Source: Saprospiraceae bacterium
Lineage (GTDB): Bacteria; Bacteroidota; Bacteroidia; Chitinophagales; Saprospiraceae
Direction of reading: 5' to 3'
DNA: 64,000 bases
Assembly: GCA_016714085.1 (NCBI GenBank)
Contig: JADJNW010000015.1
Coordinates: forward strand, 124,001-188,000
Under the pieces are notes generated by a model, which did no database searches, was not told the origin of the DNA, and saw only the letters and a program-made list of their open reading frames with translations. Both the position numbers and the translations under genes were made by a program. Shown here piece by piece: positions 18,386 through 28,537 of the stretch (position 1 is the first letter of the stretch; every line of letters begins with the position of its first letter).

Positions 18386-18436
18386 GTATCGGCGGCTTTC
18401 GCTGCTATCGACTACGGCGACTAAAGTCGCCGATAC
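18386..18436. repeat. Palindrome with nested GGCGACTAAAGTCGCC hairpin
   Basis: Outer arms GTATCGGCG / CGCCGATAC enclose an inner seven-pair stem around AA. It fills the gap between fabI and the porin. A related shorter hairpin is at 9579-9596. Confidence 0.6.
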
Positions 18437-18437
18437 A

Positions 18438-19239
18438 TCATAAATTCAACGCCGCCGGATTCATCCCCATTGTAGAGAAACCGCCGTCGTGGTATAAGTT
18501 TTGCATGGTCACCGAGCGTGTTAGGTCGGAAAACAGCATCACGCAATAATTAGCACAAGCCTCCGCTGAAGCATTGCCCAATGGCGACATTTTATCGGCA
18601 TAATCAAAAAATTCGGTGAAGCCTTTCACGCCGCTACCCGCCGTAGTCATGGTCGGTGATTGCGAAATGGTGTTCACCCGCACTTTATTGCGCGTGCCAA
18701 AGTGATAGCCAAAGCTCCGGGCAAAAGATTCCAGCAAAGCCTTGGACTCTGCCATTTCGTTATAATCCGGGAACACCCGTTGCGCTGCGATATAGGTTAA
18801 AGCCAAAATCGAACCCCAGTCATTCATGGCCTCTTGCTTCCAGAGTACCTGCATCATTTTATGAAAGGAAATCGATGAAATATCGAAGGTCTTGAGCATC
18901 CATTCGTGATTGAGATCAGTATATTCCTTGCCTTTGCGCACATTGAGCGACATACCAATGGAGTGCAATACAAAATCTAGTTTTCCGCCCAGGGCTTCTT
19001 GTGACTTAGTGAATAGATTTGCTAAATCGTCCATCGAAGTTGCGTCTGCAGGAATAATTTCTGCATGGAGCTTTTCACCCAATTTGTTGATCTCACCAAA
19101 GCGCATTGCCACGGGAGCATTTGTCAGGGTAATTTTGCACCTTCTTCTACCACGCGTTCTGCTACTTTCCATGCGATAGATTTTTCGTCAAAGCGCCAAA
19201 AACGACGCCTCTTTTTCCTTGCAATAAATTGTTTGCCAT
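18438..19239 (-). CDS. fabI: Enoyl-ACP reductase (NADH) FabI, frameshifted near the start
   Basis: Short-chain dehydrogenase that reduces enoyl-ACP in type II fatty-acid synthesis. The ATG at 19239 gives MANNLLQGKRGVVFGAL, the expected nucleotide-binding start, then two missing bases (near 19190 and 19138) shift the frame; from KITLTNAP onward the frame is continuous to 18438. Conserved features are DFVLHSIGMS, the catalytic tyrosine in a YNEMAESKALLES context, and the C-terminal LYHDGGFSTMGM. Restored length is about 267 aa, normal for FabI. Probably an intact gene damaged by sequencing errors. Confidence 0.9.
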
Positions 19240-19261
19240 GTTTTTAGTTTCAGGTTTGAAA

Positions 19262-19304
19262 GTTTCAGGTTGGAGGTTAAAATTTACAACTTCCAACTTG
19301 AAAC
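19262..19304. repeat. Word palindrome GTTTCAGGTTGGAGGTT / AACTTCCAACTTGAAAC
   Basis: Seventeen-base arms match at 15 positions with a nine-base loop, in the recN-fabI gap. The right arm shares the word ACTTCCAACTT with the repeats at 3976-4048 and 43714-43755. Confidence 0.6.
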
Positions 19305-19318
19305 ATATAACTTTAATA

Positions 19319-20972
19319 TTATGCTTCTATCAATTGTCGTGCATTCTCAATCGCTGCATCGCTTGGCGGATTCTGGCTCAGCATGGTCGCAATCGCCCGA
19401 ATGCGTTCGTCTTTGTTCAACTCCCGTACTTTTGTGATAACCCGATCATCTTTTTCCACTTTGTAAGCGAAATAATGCGCATCTGCCTTGGATGCCACCT
19501 GCGGCGAGTGCGTGATCGTTACCACTTGATGCTGATTCGATAGCTTTCGCAAAATATTGCCCATCCGCAAGGCTACATCCCCGGAAACGCCGACATCAAT
19601 TTCGTCGAAAATCAATGTTGGCAATGGAATTGCGCTGGCAACCAAAGATTTTGTCACCAAAGTCAAGCGCGCCAATTCTCCGCCGGAGGCCACGTCTTTG
19701 ATCATTTGCAGGCGGCTGCCTTTATTGGCTGCAAATAGAAAATTTAATTCATCCAAGCCCGTTGGACCGAGTGCTTCCAATTTCCGCATATCCACTTTGA
19801 GTACCGCGTATTCCATCGAAAGTTGGGAAAGCATTTCTTTTACCTTGTTTTCAAAATCTGGCACGACCAAATAACGCCGCTCACTCAACATTTGCGCCAC
19901 ATCCCAGAGATGCGTCTCCTGCTCGGCAATGCGCTTTCGCAATGTTTCAATCTCGGTAGAAAGGTCGCCAAATCCACCCAATTGCTCTTGCAAATTCTCT
20001 TGAATATCAATCAATTCCTTGACCGACGCGACGCGATGTTTATTTTGCAAACGATAAATCAAATCCAGGCGATTCTGAATCTCGGTGATACGCTCAGGAT
20101 CATACTCGGTTTGCTCGCGATTTCTTCAAATTCCCGGAAATATCTTTTAATTCCTCGACTAAGCCATCGTAGCGCTCACTCAGCCGCTGCATTCTTTGCT
20201 CAAATTTGCTCACCTGATGCAATCGAATGCTTAATTCTTCCATCTGGCTCACCAAAGATTGCTCGTTTTCACTCAAATATTGGAAAGCCGCGTTCATGGT
20301 GCGCTTGATCTCTTCGGCATTGGAAAGCACCGCTATTTCTTGCTCCAGGCGTTCTTGCTCACCATCTACAAGTTCGGCTTTGTTAAATTCTTCTAATTGA
20401 AATTGCAAAAATTCCACTTCTTTCGAGGAAGCTTCATTTCTATGGATCAAATTTTCCAGACGGCGCTTATCTGTTACATATTGGCGATATTCTTCTTCGT
20501 AGCCAGCGGCCAATCTTTTATTATCAGCCAGCGCATCAATCATCCTGAGTTGAAAAGAAACATTATGAATATCAAGCGTATCAAATTGCTGATGCAAATC
20601 AAGTAGCGCGCTACTCAATTGCTGCAAGACATTCAGATTGACCGGAGAGTCGTTGATAAACGCACGAGATTTGCCGGAAGGCAGAATTTCACGGCGGATG
20701 ACGGTCTCATCATCGTATTCGATATCATTATCAATAAAAAAAGCCTTCAATTCGTAAGTTCGGATGTCGAATTGCGCTTCGACGACGCATTTTTCTGCTT
20801 CGTTGTACAAAGATTTGGTGTCGGCGCGATTGCCCATAATCATGCCAAGCGCCCCCAACAGAATAGATTTACCCGCGCCGGTTTCTCCGGTAATAACGGT
20901 CAAACCCTCGGAAAAATTGATTTCCAGCGATTCGATTATAGCGTAATTTCGGATATGCAGACTTTTGATCAT
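19319..20972 (-). CDS. recN: DNA repair protein RecN, frameshifted in the middle
   Basis: SMC-like ATPase acting in double-strand break repair. N-terminal Walker A ITGETGAGKSILLGAL (about residue 28) and NYAIIESLEINF lie in the first frame (20972 to 20100); the coiled-coil second half, the signature ASGGELARLTL and Walker B PTLIFDEIDVGVSG lie in the second (from about 20062). Two missing bases near 20120-20140 restore the continuous reading SREFEEIASKTEYDPERI. Total about 550 aa, normal. Downstream is fabI after a palindrome. Confidence 0.9.
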
Positions 20973-21201
20973 CGTTTTCTGGACACCGCGTTTGCCGCAA
21001 AGTTAACAAACACTTTGAAAAGTTTTTTAAACAAAAAGTTGTGACGAAATTATTGAAATTATCATTAAGTGTGATGAATATTCTTAAAAACTCTTGTGGC
21101 ATATTTCCATTTTGCAAATAATAAGAAAGATAGTAGTTTTACTCCGCCTTTATCATCAAACGAGTGGGGCTTCCCTAATTTCAATCTAAATTGTAAACCG
21201 T

Positions 21202-21620
21202 ATGAGAGACGCAATGTTAATTCTACACTTCATTGGCTTGGCCATGGGAGTTGGTACAAGCATAGGATTTATGTTTCTGGGCATGGCAAGCGCCAAAATG
21301 GAAAAAAAGCGAAGCATTAAAATTCACCGTAAACTCTTTCGCCCTTAGCAAAATGGGACAAATCGGTCTGGTATTACTGGTACTTTCCGGTGGCTACCTG
21401 ATGACCCGTATTGGAAAACGCTTCCGCAAATGCCATTATTAATAACAAAATTGGTACTGGTATTGGTGCTGGGGCTTTGGTAGGCATTATTAGCTCAAAA
21501 GCCAGAAAAGCCAAAACAGGAGACACCGAAGCCGAACTAAAGAAAATAGCGCCTTTCGGAAGAATTTCTTTATTGGTTGGCTTGGCGATTGTGATTCTGG
21601 CGGTGCTGATATTTCATTAA
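21202..21620 (+). CDS. Small integral membrane protein, frameshifted
   Basis: Conserved-looking membrane protein of about 139 residues with four hydrophobic segments: MLILHFIGLAMGVGTSIGFM at the start, GQIGLVLLVLSGGYLM, a KLVLVLVLGL stretch and ISLLVGLAIVILAVLIF at the end. Three indels (near 21312, 21404 and 21475) split it over three frames. It resembles DUF2269-like predicted membrane proteins but I am not certain of the family. No operon partner: recN is divergent, and the RRM gene follows with its own promoter. Confidence 0.6.
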
Positions 21621-21686
21621 CGCATTTCCAAAACGGAAAGCCTGGCGTTTTAAAAGAGCATATTTTAATACGCTAGCGCAGTCAGC

Positions 21687-21713
21687 GGCATTCCCAGTCT
21701 ATTTGGGAATGCC
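21687..21713. terminator. Hairpin GGCATTCCCA / TGGGAATGCC
   Basis: Perfect ten-base stem with a short loop, 67 bases after the membrane protein stop. The T-tract is weak (ttaatacc), so it may act as an mRNA 3' end or be a dispersed palindrome. The remaining gap up to the promoter at 21801 shows nothing else. Confidence 0.45.
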
Positions 21714-21800
21714 TTAATACCATTATGGATGGCATGAATCATATCCAGGGCATGCTATATGCAACACAAGGAATCACCAATTTGGTGAGCAAAAGATTTA

Positions 21801-21832
21801 TTTGCACCGTATCAATTTTTTGTTTATCTTTG
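21801..21832 (+). promoter_or_regulatory. Bacteroidota-type promoter of the RRM gene
   Basis: TTTG at 21801-21804 and TATCTTTG at 21825-21832, spacing 20, match the primary sigma consensus of Bacteroidota (TTTG, TAnnTTTG). Initiation near 21838 would give a 5' untranslated leader of about 140 bases. Confidence 0.65.
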
Positions 21833-21976
21833 CAACATCATTTGGTACAATGTTTATCATTTCAGTTTAGCAAGTCTAATTTTAACCTTTCTCTGAAATC
21901 TTAAAACCATTCTTCGCTACGCTTTCCTGATTCCATTCAAATGGATTATTCGATTTTTTCACTTTTAATTTTTCTA

Positions 21977-22285
21977 ATGAATATTTTTGTAGCAAAATTA
22001 AATTTTCAGACGCAGTCTGATGATATGCAATCAGCTTTTGAAGCCTACGGAGCAGTAGATTCTGCCAAAGTGATCATGGATCAGTTTTCTGGCAAGTCGA
22101 AAGGCTTTGGCTTTGTAGAAATGCCCAATGACGATGAAGCAAAGAACGCCATCAGAGCGCTCAACGACAGCGATCTGGACGGCAACACGATTGTAGTGAA
22201 GGAAGCTGAACCGCGTGAAAATCGCAACAGTGGCGGCAACCGCGGTGGCGGTGGCGGCGGAAACTACAACCGTAACAGATACTAA
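21977..22285 (+). CDS. RRM-domain RNA-binding protein with glycine-rich tail
   Basis: Single RNA-recognition-motif protein, 102 aa. RNP2 is IFVAKL at residues 3-8 and RNP1 is KGFGFVEM near 42-49; the tail is GGNRGGGGGGNYNRNRY. Such proteins in Bacteroidota and cyanobacteria bind single-stranded RNA and are often linked to cold adaptation (family knowledge). I start at the ATG at 21977, which begins directly with the first RRM strand; an upstream in-frame ATG at 21941 adds a hydrophobic stretch that does not belong to the fold. The long leader suggests post-transcriptional control (inference). Followed by a terminator. Confidence 0.9.
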   Translation: MNIFVAKLNFQTQSDDMQSAFEAYGAVDSAKVIMDQFSGKSKGFGFVEMPNDDEAKNAIRALNDSDLDGNTIVVKEAEPRENRNSGGNRGGGGGGNYNRNRY

Positions 22286-22308
22286 TTTTTTAGTAACGAT
22301 ACCGTAAT

Positions 22309-22348
22309 AAGACCTCTTTCGATTCCCGTCGGAAGGGGTCTTTTTTTT
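22309..22348 (+). terminator. Rho-independent terminator after the RRM gene
   Basis: Imperfect stem AAGACCTCTTTCGA / TCGGAAGGGGTCTT followed by eight T. Confidence 0.8.
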
Positions 22349-22535
22349 GATGATAAGGCATCCTATCGCTGCGCAGCGGGCAATGAAGTACTGTCGGCTT
22401 CAGCCGCCATGGTAGTCGGTAACTAAAGACGACTTTCTCAAAGCGATATTTTTCGGTCAAAACGTTGTCGATGGCTTTGTTGTACTTCTTTTAGGCTACA
22501 TGAAGAGCTTGTCAGCCTTGCTGCCTTGCAAACCG

Positions 22536-22622
22536 CTAGGAAAAAAAGCTGATCAATGCACATAAAATGAGCAGGATGACAAGCAGGACGTTTTTGACGA
22601 TTACTTCCATATTTGTTTTCAT
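22536..22622 (-). CDS. Possible 28-residue single-span membrane peptide
   Basis: ATG to TAG frame encoding MKTNMEVIVKNVLLVILLIL and then CALISFFS: a short charged start and one clean hydrophobic segment. It is the only protein-like frame in the 22349-22764 gap, which otherwise contains a cgctgcgcagcg palindrome and nothing I recognise. No clear promoter or partner gene. Could be chance. Confidence 0.35.
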   Translation of the reverse strand: MKTNMEVIVKNVLLVILLILCALISFFS

Positions 22623-22764
22623 GTCGGGTGGTATTTTGGTGCCAAACCGAATGCTTTTGATTTGAGCTTTTATAAATAAAGACGATACCAAACCGAAAAG
22701 GGTTAGGGGTCGAACGCGCTTACTCTACGAAAGATCGTTTTGAAAGATCAAAGAAGACCTTTTG

Positions 22765-23247
22765 AGGCTGTTTTGCTATTCTATCTCCCACCTTTTCTCT
22801 TACATCAGCCAATTCAAATCTTCTGGAAGCAAGCTATAGCCATCGGGAAGGCTCTTTTAATATTCCGATAGGCTTATTTATAACTCAACCAGGCTGTTGA
22901 AACGTTCTGCGAGGGTATTTGAATGTTCTACAAGGGTCATAGAATATTCTAATAGGCTTATCTTGTGTTAAATATGTAATCTTTTGTTTCAAAATAGGCG
23001 TATTTTGTTTTCGGATACCCTCTTTTAATATTATAGTACCCTATTTTTGTATTAAATCCGTCGAATTTTGTTTTCCAGGAGGGTGTTAGAACGTTTTAGG
23101 AGGCTTATTTACTATTCAAATAGGGTCGTAGAATATTCTGGAAGGGTATTTGAATGTTATAAGAGGCTGGTAGAATGTTCTAAGAGGGTATTTTAATATT
23201 TTATTAGCCTATCTGAGTATTCAGAAAGCCTATCATAATAAAAAAAG
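22765..23247. repeat. Degenerate tandem array B, exact 21-nt register, 23 units
   Basis: Counting 21 bases at a time from 22765 to 23247 keeps the repeat in phase without one insertion or deletion. Most units start AGGCT or AGGGT (positions 1-5), a few AGCCT or ACCCT, and many carry GAATRTTCT-like sequence at positions 10-18. Units differ strongly; two early ones (22786, 22828) are weak. In the frame starting at AGG the heptad R-(L/V)-(I/V/F)-E-x-S-x recurs but is broken by several TAA codons, so it is not a gene now. No spacers, so it is not a CRISPR. Confidence 0.85.
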
Positions 23248-23341
23248 AACCATCCCGAATTTTAAAAATGCCCCGTTAGGTCACGAAGGACTCCTTTGGA
23301 GGGCAAAATATCGGTAGACATTTGCAATAAGACACGTCTTG

Positions 23342-23433
23342 GCGTGCCATAGGTACGCATTATAAGGCATACCTACGGCATGCAAAATCTACACAACTGG
23401 TCATTTCTACCCATACACTGTCCCGCCGGGACA
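23342..23433. repeat. Two palindromes in the gap before the tricorn-like gene
   Basis: 23342-23383 pairs GCGTGCCATAGGTACGC with GGCATACCTACGGCATGC (imperfect); 23419-23433 is the short palindrome TGTCCCGCCGGGACA. Both look like dispersed small repeats; either could end minus-strand transcripts. Confidence 0.5.
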
Positions 23434-23485
23434 AGCAGAAGCAAAAATTCAGGATGACTCATATTTTAACATCATAACTCATTAT

Positions 23486-26400
23486 TTACTTACTCTTCGG
23501 GCGTTTCCAACGCACAGGAGCGGCGGGTTCGGGTTTCAGCTCTACACCTTCGGTTTTCAGGAGCTTTAATGCTTCTTCCACCGCGCGTTCCAGTTGAGGA
23601 TCGCCGCCTTTAATGACTTTCGCCGGGTCTTGCAGCACGGTAATATCGGGTGCAATGCCTTCGCCTTCTACGGCCCATTTACCATTGGCGTCATAAAAAC
23701 CGCCACGCGGGGCTACCATACGTCCACCGTCGATGAACGGAGGCGTATCCCAGGTGCCTACAAGACCGCCCCAGGTGCGTGTACCTACCAGCAAGCTATC
23801 TTCATATCCTTGAATAGATAAGGCAGCAAATCGCCGCCAGAACCGGCGCGTTCGTTGATGAGCATAACTTTCGGTCCCCATAGACCCGACATCGGCGTGG
23901 TGAATGGACGATGGTCGTTGGCATTGCTATTGAAGTAGCCGCGTAGTTTACGCGCCATGATGTCCACCATATAATCCGCCGCCGAGCCGCCGCCGTTATT
24001 GCGTTCATCTATAACTGCGCCCTTCTTGTCCTGCTGCGCAAAATAGTACCGATTGAAATACGTATAGCCTGGATTGCCGGTATTGGGTACATATACATAA
24101 GCCAGCCTGCCTCCGGAAAGCTCCGATACCTTTCGGCGATTACTTTCCACCCAATCGCGCGAGCGAAGCCCGCCTTCATTAGCGATGGGCACGACGGTTA
24201 CGCTTCTCGCGCCGTCTATTGTAGTGGTAGAATTGACTTTTATTCTAACCTGTTTGCCTACTGTACCTTCCAGCAAGCTATAAGGATTGGTCGGGGCTTG
24301 GAGTGCAAGGCCATTGACTTCGAGTAGATAATCCCCTTCGCGGACATCCATACCCAGCCGGAGAGCGGCGCTTTCAGATCGGGATTCCAGTTTTCGCCCG
24401 TGTAAATCTTTTTGATTCGATAGAAACCGTTGACTTCTTCCAAATCAGCACCAAGCAAACCGATGGGTATATTTTTTACATCGGGGAAATCGCCGCCGCT
24501 CACATAGGAGTGCCCAACGGCCACCTCGCCGCTCATGATGTCCACCACGTAGTTCAGATCGGTGCGATGGCGCACTTGATTGATCCAGGGGCTATACCAT
24601 TTGTAAACATCGTTCCAGGGAGCGCCGTGCGTGTTATTCACGTACAAAAAGTCGCGCATATAACGCCAGCCTTCTTTAAAAATCTGATGCCACTCGGCTT
24701 GCGGATCAATCTTGATCTTTAAGTCCAGATTCAATTTGCCATCGCCAGACTTCACCGCGCCTCCGTCGGTCTTCACGATGCCCCATGTACCGCCGCTGCG
24801 GTAGAGTAAACTCTTGCGATCCTGGGATACAGCGATAGATTGCACAGGTTTGAGAAACTCGATGGCTTTTCTATCCTTAAAACTGTAGCGATGAAGGGTA
24901 GCGCCCTGCTGATTAGGAACGCTTTCCAAATAAAAAACATGATCCTTAGGAATGGCAGCCAAACCCTGGTAGTTGCGCATCGGCACATCGATTGCAATAA
25001 TGCGCTGGTCGAGCCCATCGAGATCAATCTTCACTGTTACAGCGTCTTTCTTGTCTGGGGCCTTGTCATCACTGCCTTCTTTTTTGGCTTCTTCTTCATC
25101 ACTTTTGGGCGCTAAGGGCGAAGGATCATCTTTGGATAAGACCATGCAATACAAGCCGCGCGTGACGGGCATATTATAGGAACTCATATCCAACCAGCCC
25201 GTACTCAAACCAAAATCGGTGCTTGCCAGAAAGTACAAATACTTGCCGCTTTCGTCCCAATCGGGTGAAATGCAATCCGCCAAGCCATCGGTAAGTTGCG
25301 TACTCTTTCCTGTTTCCACATTATGTACGAAAATGGCTTTAAACTGGTTGTCGAGCAAACGCGCATAGGCAATCCATTTGCTATCGGGCGACCATACGGG
25401 ATTCATGCTGCGGGTCGGATGCGCGTAGCGTTCGGTATCGACTTTCTTGGTGGCACTGCTGGCAATCGTCACGTTCCAAAGATTATAATCGGTGTCTGTA
25501 AAAGCGATGTACTTGCCATCGGGCGACCACGCGGGGCGGAAGAAGAAGGTCGGATTGGGTATCGGAATGGTCTTTTTGTTTTCACCGTACTGATCTGCTA
25601 CGACCAATTGATACTCGCCGCTTGCATCAGAGAACCAGGCGATTTGCTGACCATCGGGCGACCAAACAGCGAAGCGATCAGCGGCACCGGAAGACTGCGT
25701 AATATTGCGCCAATCGCCCTCTTCTTTTGGTACGGTAAAAATATCGCCTCGATATTCAAACAAGGCCCTTTTGCCGGTAGGCGATAAGGATGCATTTTGT
25801 AATTGGTTGACAGACACATCTTCCCAGCGCGGCGCGCCCAGTTGAAATCGCCTTGCACGTTGATCGTCAATTGCTTCGCTTTACCCGTTTTGGGATCAAG
25901 CAGATGCAGATAGCCTCCTTGTTCGTACACGATGCGATCTTTGCAAGCATCCAAGCTTTTTACATCAAAATCCTTGTGCGTAGTGATTTGCTTCAGCTCG
26001 TTATTTTTAGGATTGAAAGACCAAATATTATTGGCATAGTCACGTTCCGAAAGGAAATAAACATTCCCATCGTGCCAAACGGGATCGGTATGTCGCTCGC
26101 GGTCGGGCTGGGGTGTTTGCTTGAGTTCGTGGGTCTTCAAATCCACAATCCAAATAGGTTGAGGCTGTCCACCGCGATAATTTCTCCATTCCGGATCCCA
26201 AAACGTGATCGGCGTGTAAGCGAGGTAGCCTCCATCTTCCGAAATCTCGCCAAAAGCGACTTGCGGCACTACCATCGCTTTAGGCAAGCCGCCATTCATG
26301 CCAACGGTATAGAATTTTACGATCTTGGTAGGCACGCCTTCGCGCGAAGATTGGAAGACTACTTCTTTGCCATTGGGTGTCCAGCCTTGCACAATGTCGT

Positions 26401-26500
26401 TTGCAGGATGCCAGGTCAGGCGTTTAGGCTCGCCGCCGGCAGTTGGAATGATAAAAACGTCGGTATTACCGTCGTAAAAAAGCAGGATATTCCTGATAAT
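23486..26500 (-). pseudogene. Tricorn-like protease (beta-propeller, PDZ, S41 peptidase), frameshifted and 5' truncated
   Basis: Large secreted or periplasmic serine protease of the tricorn/S41 group. Order: WD/TolB-type beta-propeller repeats (WSPDGQQIAWFSD, WSPDGKYIAFTD, WSPDSKWIAYAR), a PDZ region (REGDYLLEVNG), and an S41 domain with the catalytic serine in INERAGSGGDLLPY. Three frameshifts (near 25830, 24350, 23860) split the frame. The 5' end is also wrong: homology starts at about DGNTDVFIIPTAGGEP (26490) and runs upstream into AT-rich sequence with a stop, so about 100 N-terminal residues including any signal peptide are missing. The indels may be sequencing errors; the lost 5' end suggests true truncation or a misjoin. 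Confidence 0.8.
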
Positions 26501-26601
26501 ATAAAGGAGTGTAATAATCCTTTAGAATATTATAAAAGAATTATATGCTATATAAAATTAAGTACATTGTGCATTAACTTCCAATACATGATTTCTTAAC
26601 T

Positions 26602-26634
26602 AAACCTATAAGGTTTCAAAAACCTTATAGGTTT
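26602..26634. terminator. Perfect 15-bp inverted repeat AAACCTATAAGGTTT
   Basis: Arms AAACCTATAAGGTTT and AAACCTTATAGGTTT separated by three bases, 43 bases after the stop of the minus-strand phosphoesterase. It could act as a terminator or is a dispersed repeat. AT-rich DNA from 26501 to 26676 shows nothing else. Confidence 0.55.
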
Positions 26635-26676
26635 ATAATGAAAGATTTATTTCACAATGGATTAAGTTAATATTGA

Positions 26677-27561
26677 TTATCCTGCGGAACGCTTACTTCT
26701 ACTGGGCCTTTGCACGATTTGATGAAATAATTCTTCTTTAGAGAAAACTTCTTCTATATCATCGTCGTCTTCTATTACTGCTCCATTTTCTACACGCAAG
26801 CGTTCATTAATAATATCATAATCGGCTTCGTCGTATTCATAAATCGACCAGCGCCCCCATTTATATTCCAAAGCAGTAAGGCTTTCTACCCAATCGCCGG
26901 AGTTGAGGTAAATAACTTTTTTTTCTTTTGCATCCACTGTGCGCATTTGCGGGCGATGGATATGACCACATACAACGTAATCGTAGCCTTGCTCTGCCGC
27001 GATTCTAATAGCGGTATCTTCAAAATCATCCACAAATTTGATGGCTTCTTTTACGCTGTATTTTACTTTTTTGGCAAATGACATGCTGGGCATCCCCATC
27101 ATGTGACGGATTTTATTTACCCAGCGATTAACTAAAATTAAATAATCATAACTTTTTCCACCCAATTTTGAAATAAAAGGGGAATATTTTATAAATACAT
27201 CAAAAACATCGCCATGGAAAATCCAATAATTTTTATCCTTGAGCTTGAGTACCAACTTGTCGCGCAGGTGAATATTGCCGGAAGAAAAATCAGAATAACG
27301 GCGCAGCGCATCATCATGATTACCAGTGATATAATAAACTTTGGTGCCGCTGGCAGCCATTTTCAAAATGCGCTGGATCACTTGCATATGCTCTTTCGGG
27401 AAGTAGCGCTTGCGAAATTGCCAGATGTCAATAAAATCGCCATTGAGAATCAATGTACCGACCTTGATACTCTTTAAATATTGCAATAGCTCTTTGGCGT
27501 GGCAGCCATAAGTGCCGAGGTGTACGTCCGAGATTATGACTATGTCGAGTTCTCTTTTCAT
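26677..27561 (-). CDS. LpxH-like UDP-2,3-diacylglucosamine diphosphatase / metallophosphoesterase
   Basis: Calcineurin-like phosphoesterase of the LpxH/LpxI-like group, predicted to act on lipid A precursors at the inner membrane. Metal-binding motifs in order: DVHLG near residue 12, NGDFIDIWQ near 40, GNHDD near 80, and GHIHRPQ near 200. 294 aa is longer than E. coli LpxH (240 aa) because of a helical C-terminal extension ending in an acidic stretch (EDDDDIEEVF) and a basic tail. The substrate is inferred; other family members act on other phosphoesters. Single gene, intact frame. Confidence 0.8.
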   Translation of the reverse strand: MKRELDIVIISDVHLGTYGCHAKELLQYLKSIKVGTLILNGDFIDIWQFRKRYFPKEHMQVIQRILKMAASGTKVYYITGNHDDALRRYSDFSSGNIHLRDKLVLKLKDKNYWIFHGDVFDVFIKYSPFISKLGGKSYDYLILVNRWVNKIRHMMGMPSMSFAKKVKYSVKEAIKFVDDFEDTAIRIAAEQGYDYVVCGHIHRPQMRTVDAKEKKVIYLNSGDWVESLTALEYKWGRWSIYEYDEADYDIINERLRVENGAVIEDDDDIEEVFSKEELFHQIVQRPSRSKRSAG

Positions 27562-27732
27562 TGCATCCCAGGATTCAATATTTAGTTCGACTATTTAATG
27601 CATTTACATTCGACTAAATTGGGTGCAAGTTGAAATATATTTGTAAAATGTATGTAAAGTAAAGATTATTAAATGATTAAGATTATGAAAGATTGATATG
27701 AATTATTCTGATAAGTGTATAAAATGTTATTA

Positions 27733-28366
27733 TTAGCGAATTAAATAATTGATCCAGAAAAATAAAACTAAATAAATCCAAAGCCCATCCAGAAAGTGCC
27801 AGTAAATAGTGAGCAAACGCAGGCGTAGCCGCTTTTCCGGGTCAGAAAAATAGACTAATACGGTGACAGGTTCTCTCATATAACGCCAAGCCTGCCATAA
27901 GAAAAACGCCCAAAAACGGCAGGCCGCCAATGACGTGTGCAAAGTGCAAGCCGGAAATGACATATAAGTAGCTTGCGGAATTACTGGAATTAATAAAAAT
28001 ATTCTGATCAAATAAAGTTTTCCAGCCAATGTATTGTAAAGTCATAAATATTAGAGAAAGCCCTAAAGTGATGAGCAATGCTTGCTGATATTGCAATGTA
28101 TTATCGGCTTTGTAAGCTCGTTTTGCCCAGGCCATTGTAAAGCTACTCGCCAATAAAATCAAGGTGTTGAAGATAAAAATATTTGGGAGTTTGATAGGTG
28201 GTTGTTGATTTTGAACTCTGGAATACACAAATGCTGCGGAAAGGCTCAGGAATAAAGCGGTAAGGCTGATGAGCAGCAAAGCCAGCAAAATATTCTTCGG
28301 GTGGAACGCAAAATTCTGGTACTCGTCGTAATGCTCTTGTTCTTGTTTTACAGGGCTTTCGCTCAT
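27733..28366 (-). CDS. Cytochrome c oxidase subunit III, frameshifted
   Basis: Polytopic subunit III of a heme-copper oxidase. The first frame (28366 to about 27890) has FHPKNILLALLLISLTALFL, several membrane segments and SGLHFAHVIGGLPFLGVFL; one base is missing near 27893, after which the second frame gives VTVLVYFSDPEKRLRL and YWHFLDGLWIYLVLFFWINY, the typical C-terminus. Restored length about 210 aa. No other oxidase subunits are adjacent, so it is an orphan here, perhaps a second copy. Confidence 0.85.
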
Positions 28367-28537
28367 GGATTTGCAAATTTTTGCATTATTTTAAGCTTCG
28401 GCTTTAAAATTTGTCAATAAACAGAATTTATAAAAGATTGTTTCAAAGTACTTAAAATACCTGAAAACCAATTAATTTGCTACAAATCACCCTATTCTCC
28501 TATCACCCTATCACCCAAAAATACTATTTTCGCCCTG

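Noticed and set aside
22765..23247. CRISPR array
   Set aside because: Units are contiguous 21-mers without constant repeats and unique spacers, and no cas gene is in the window.
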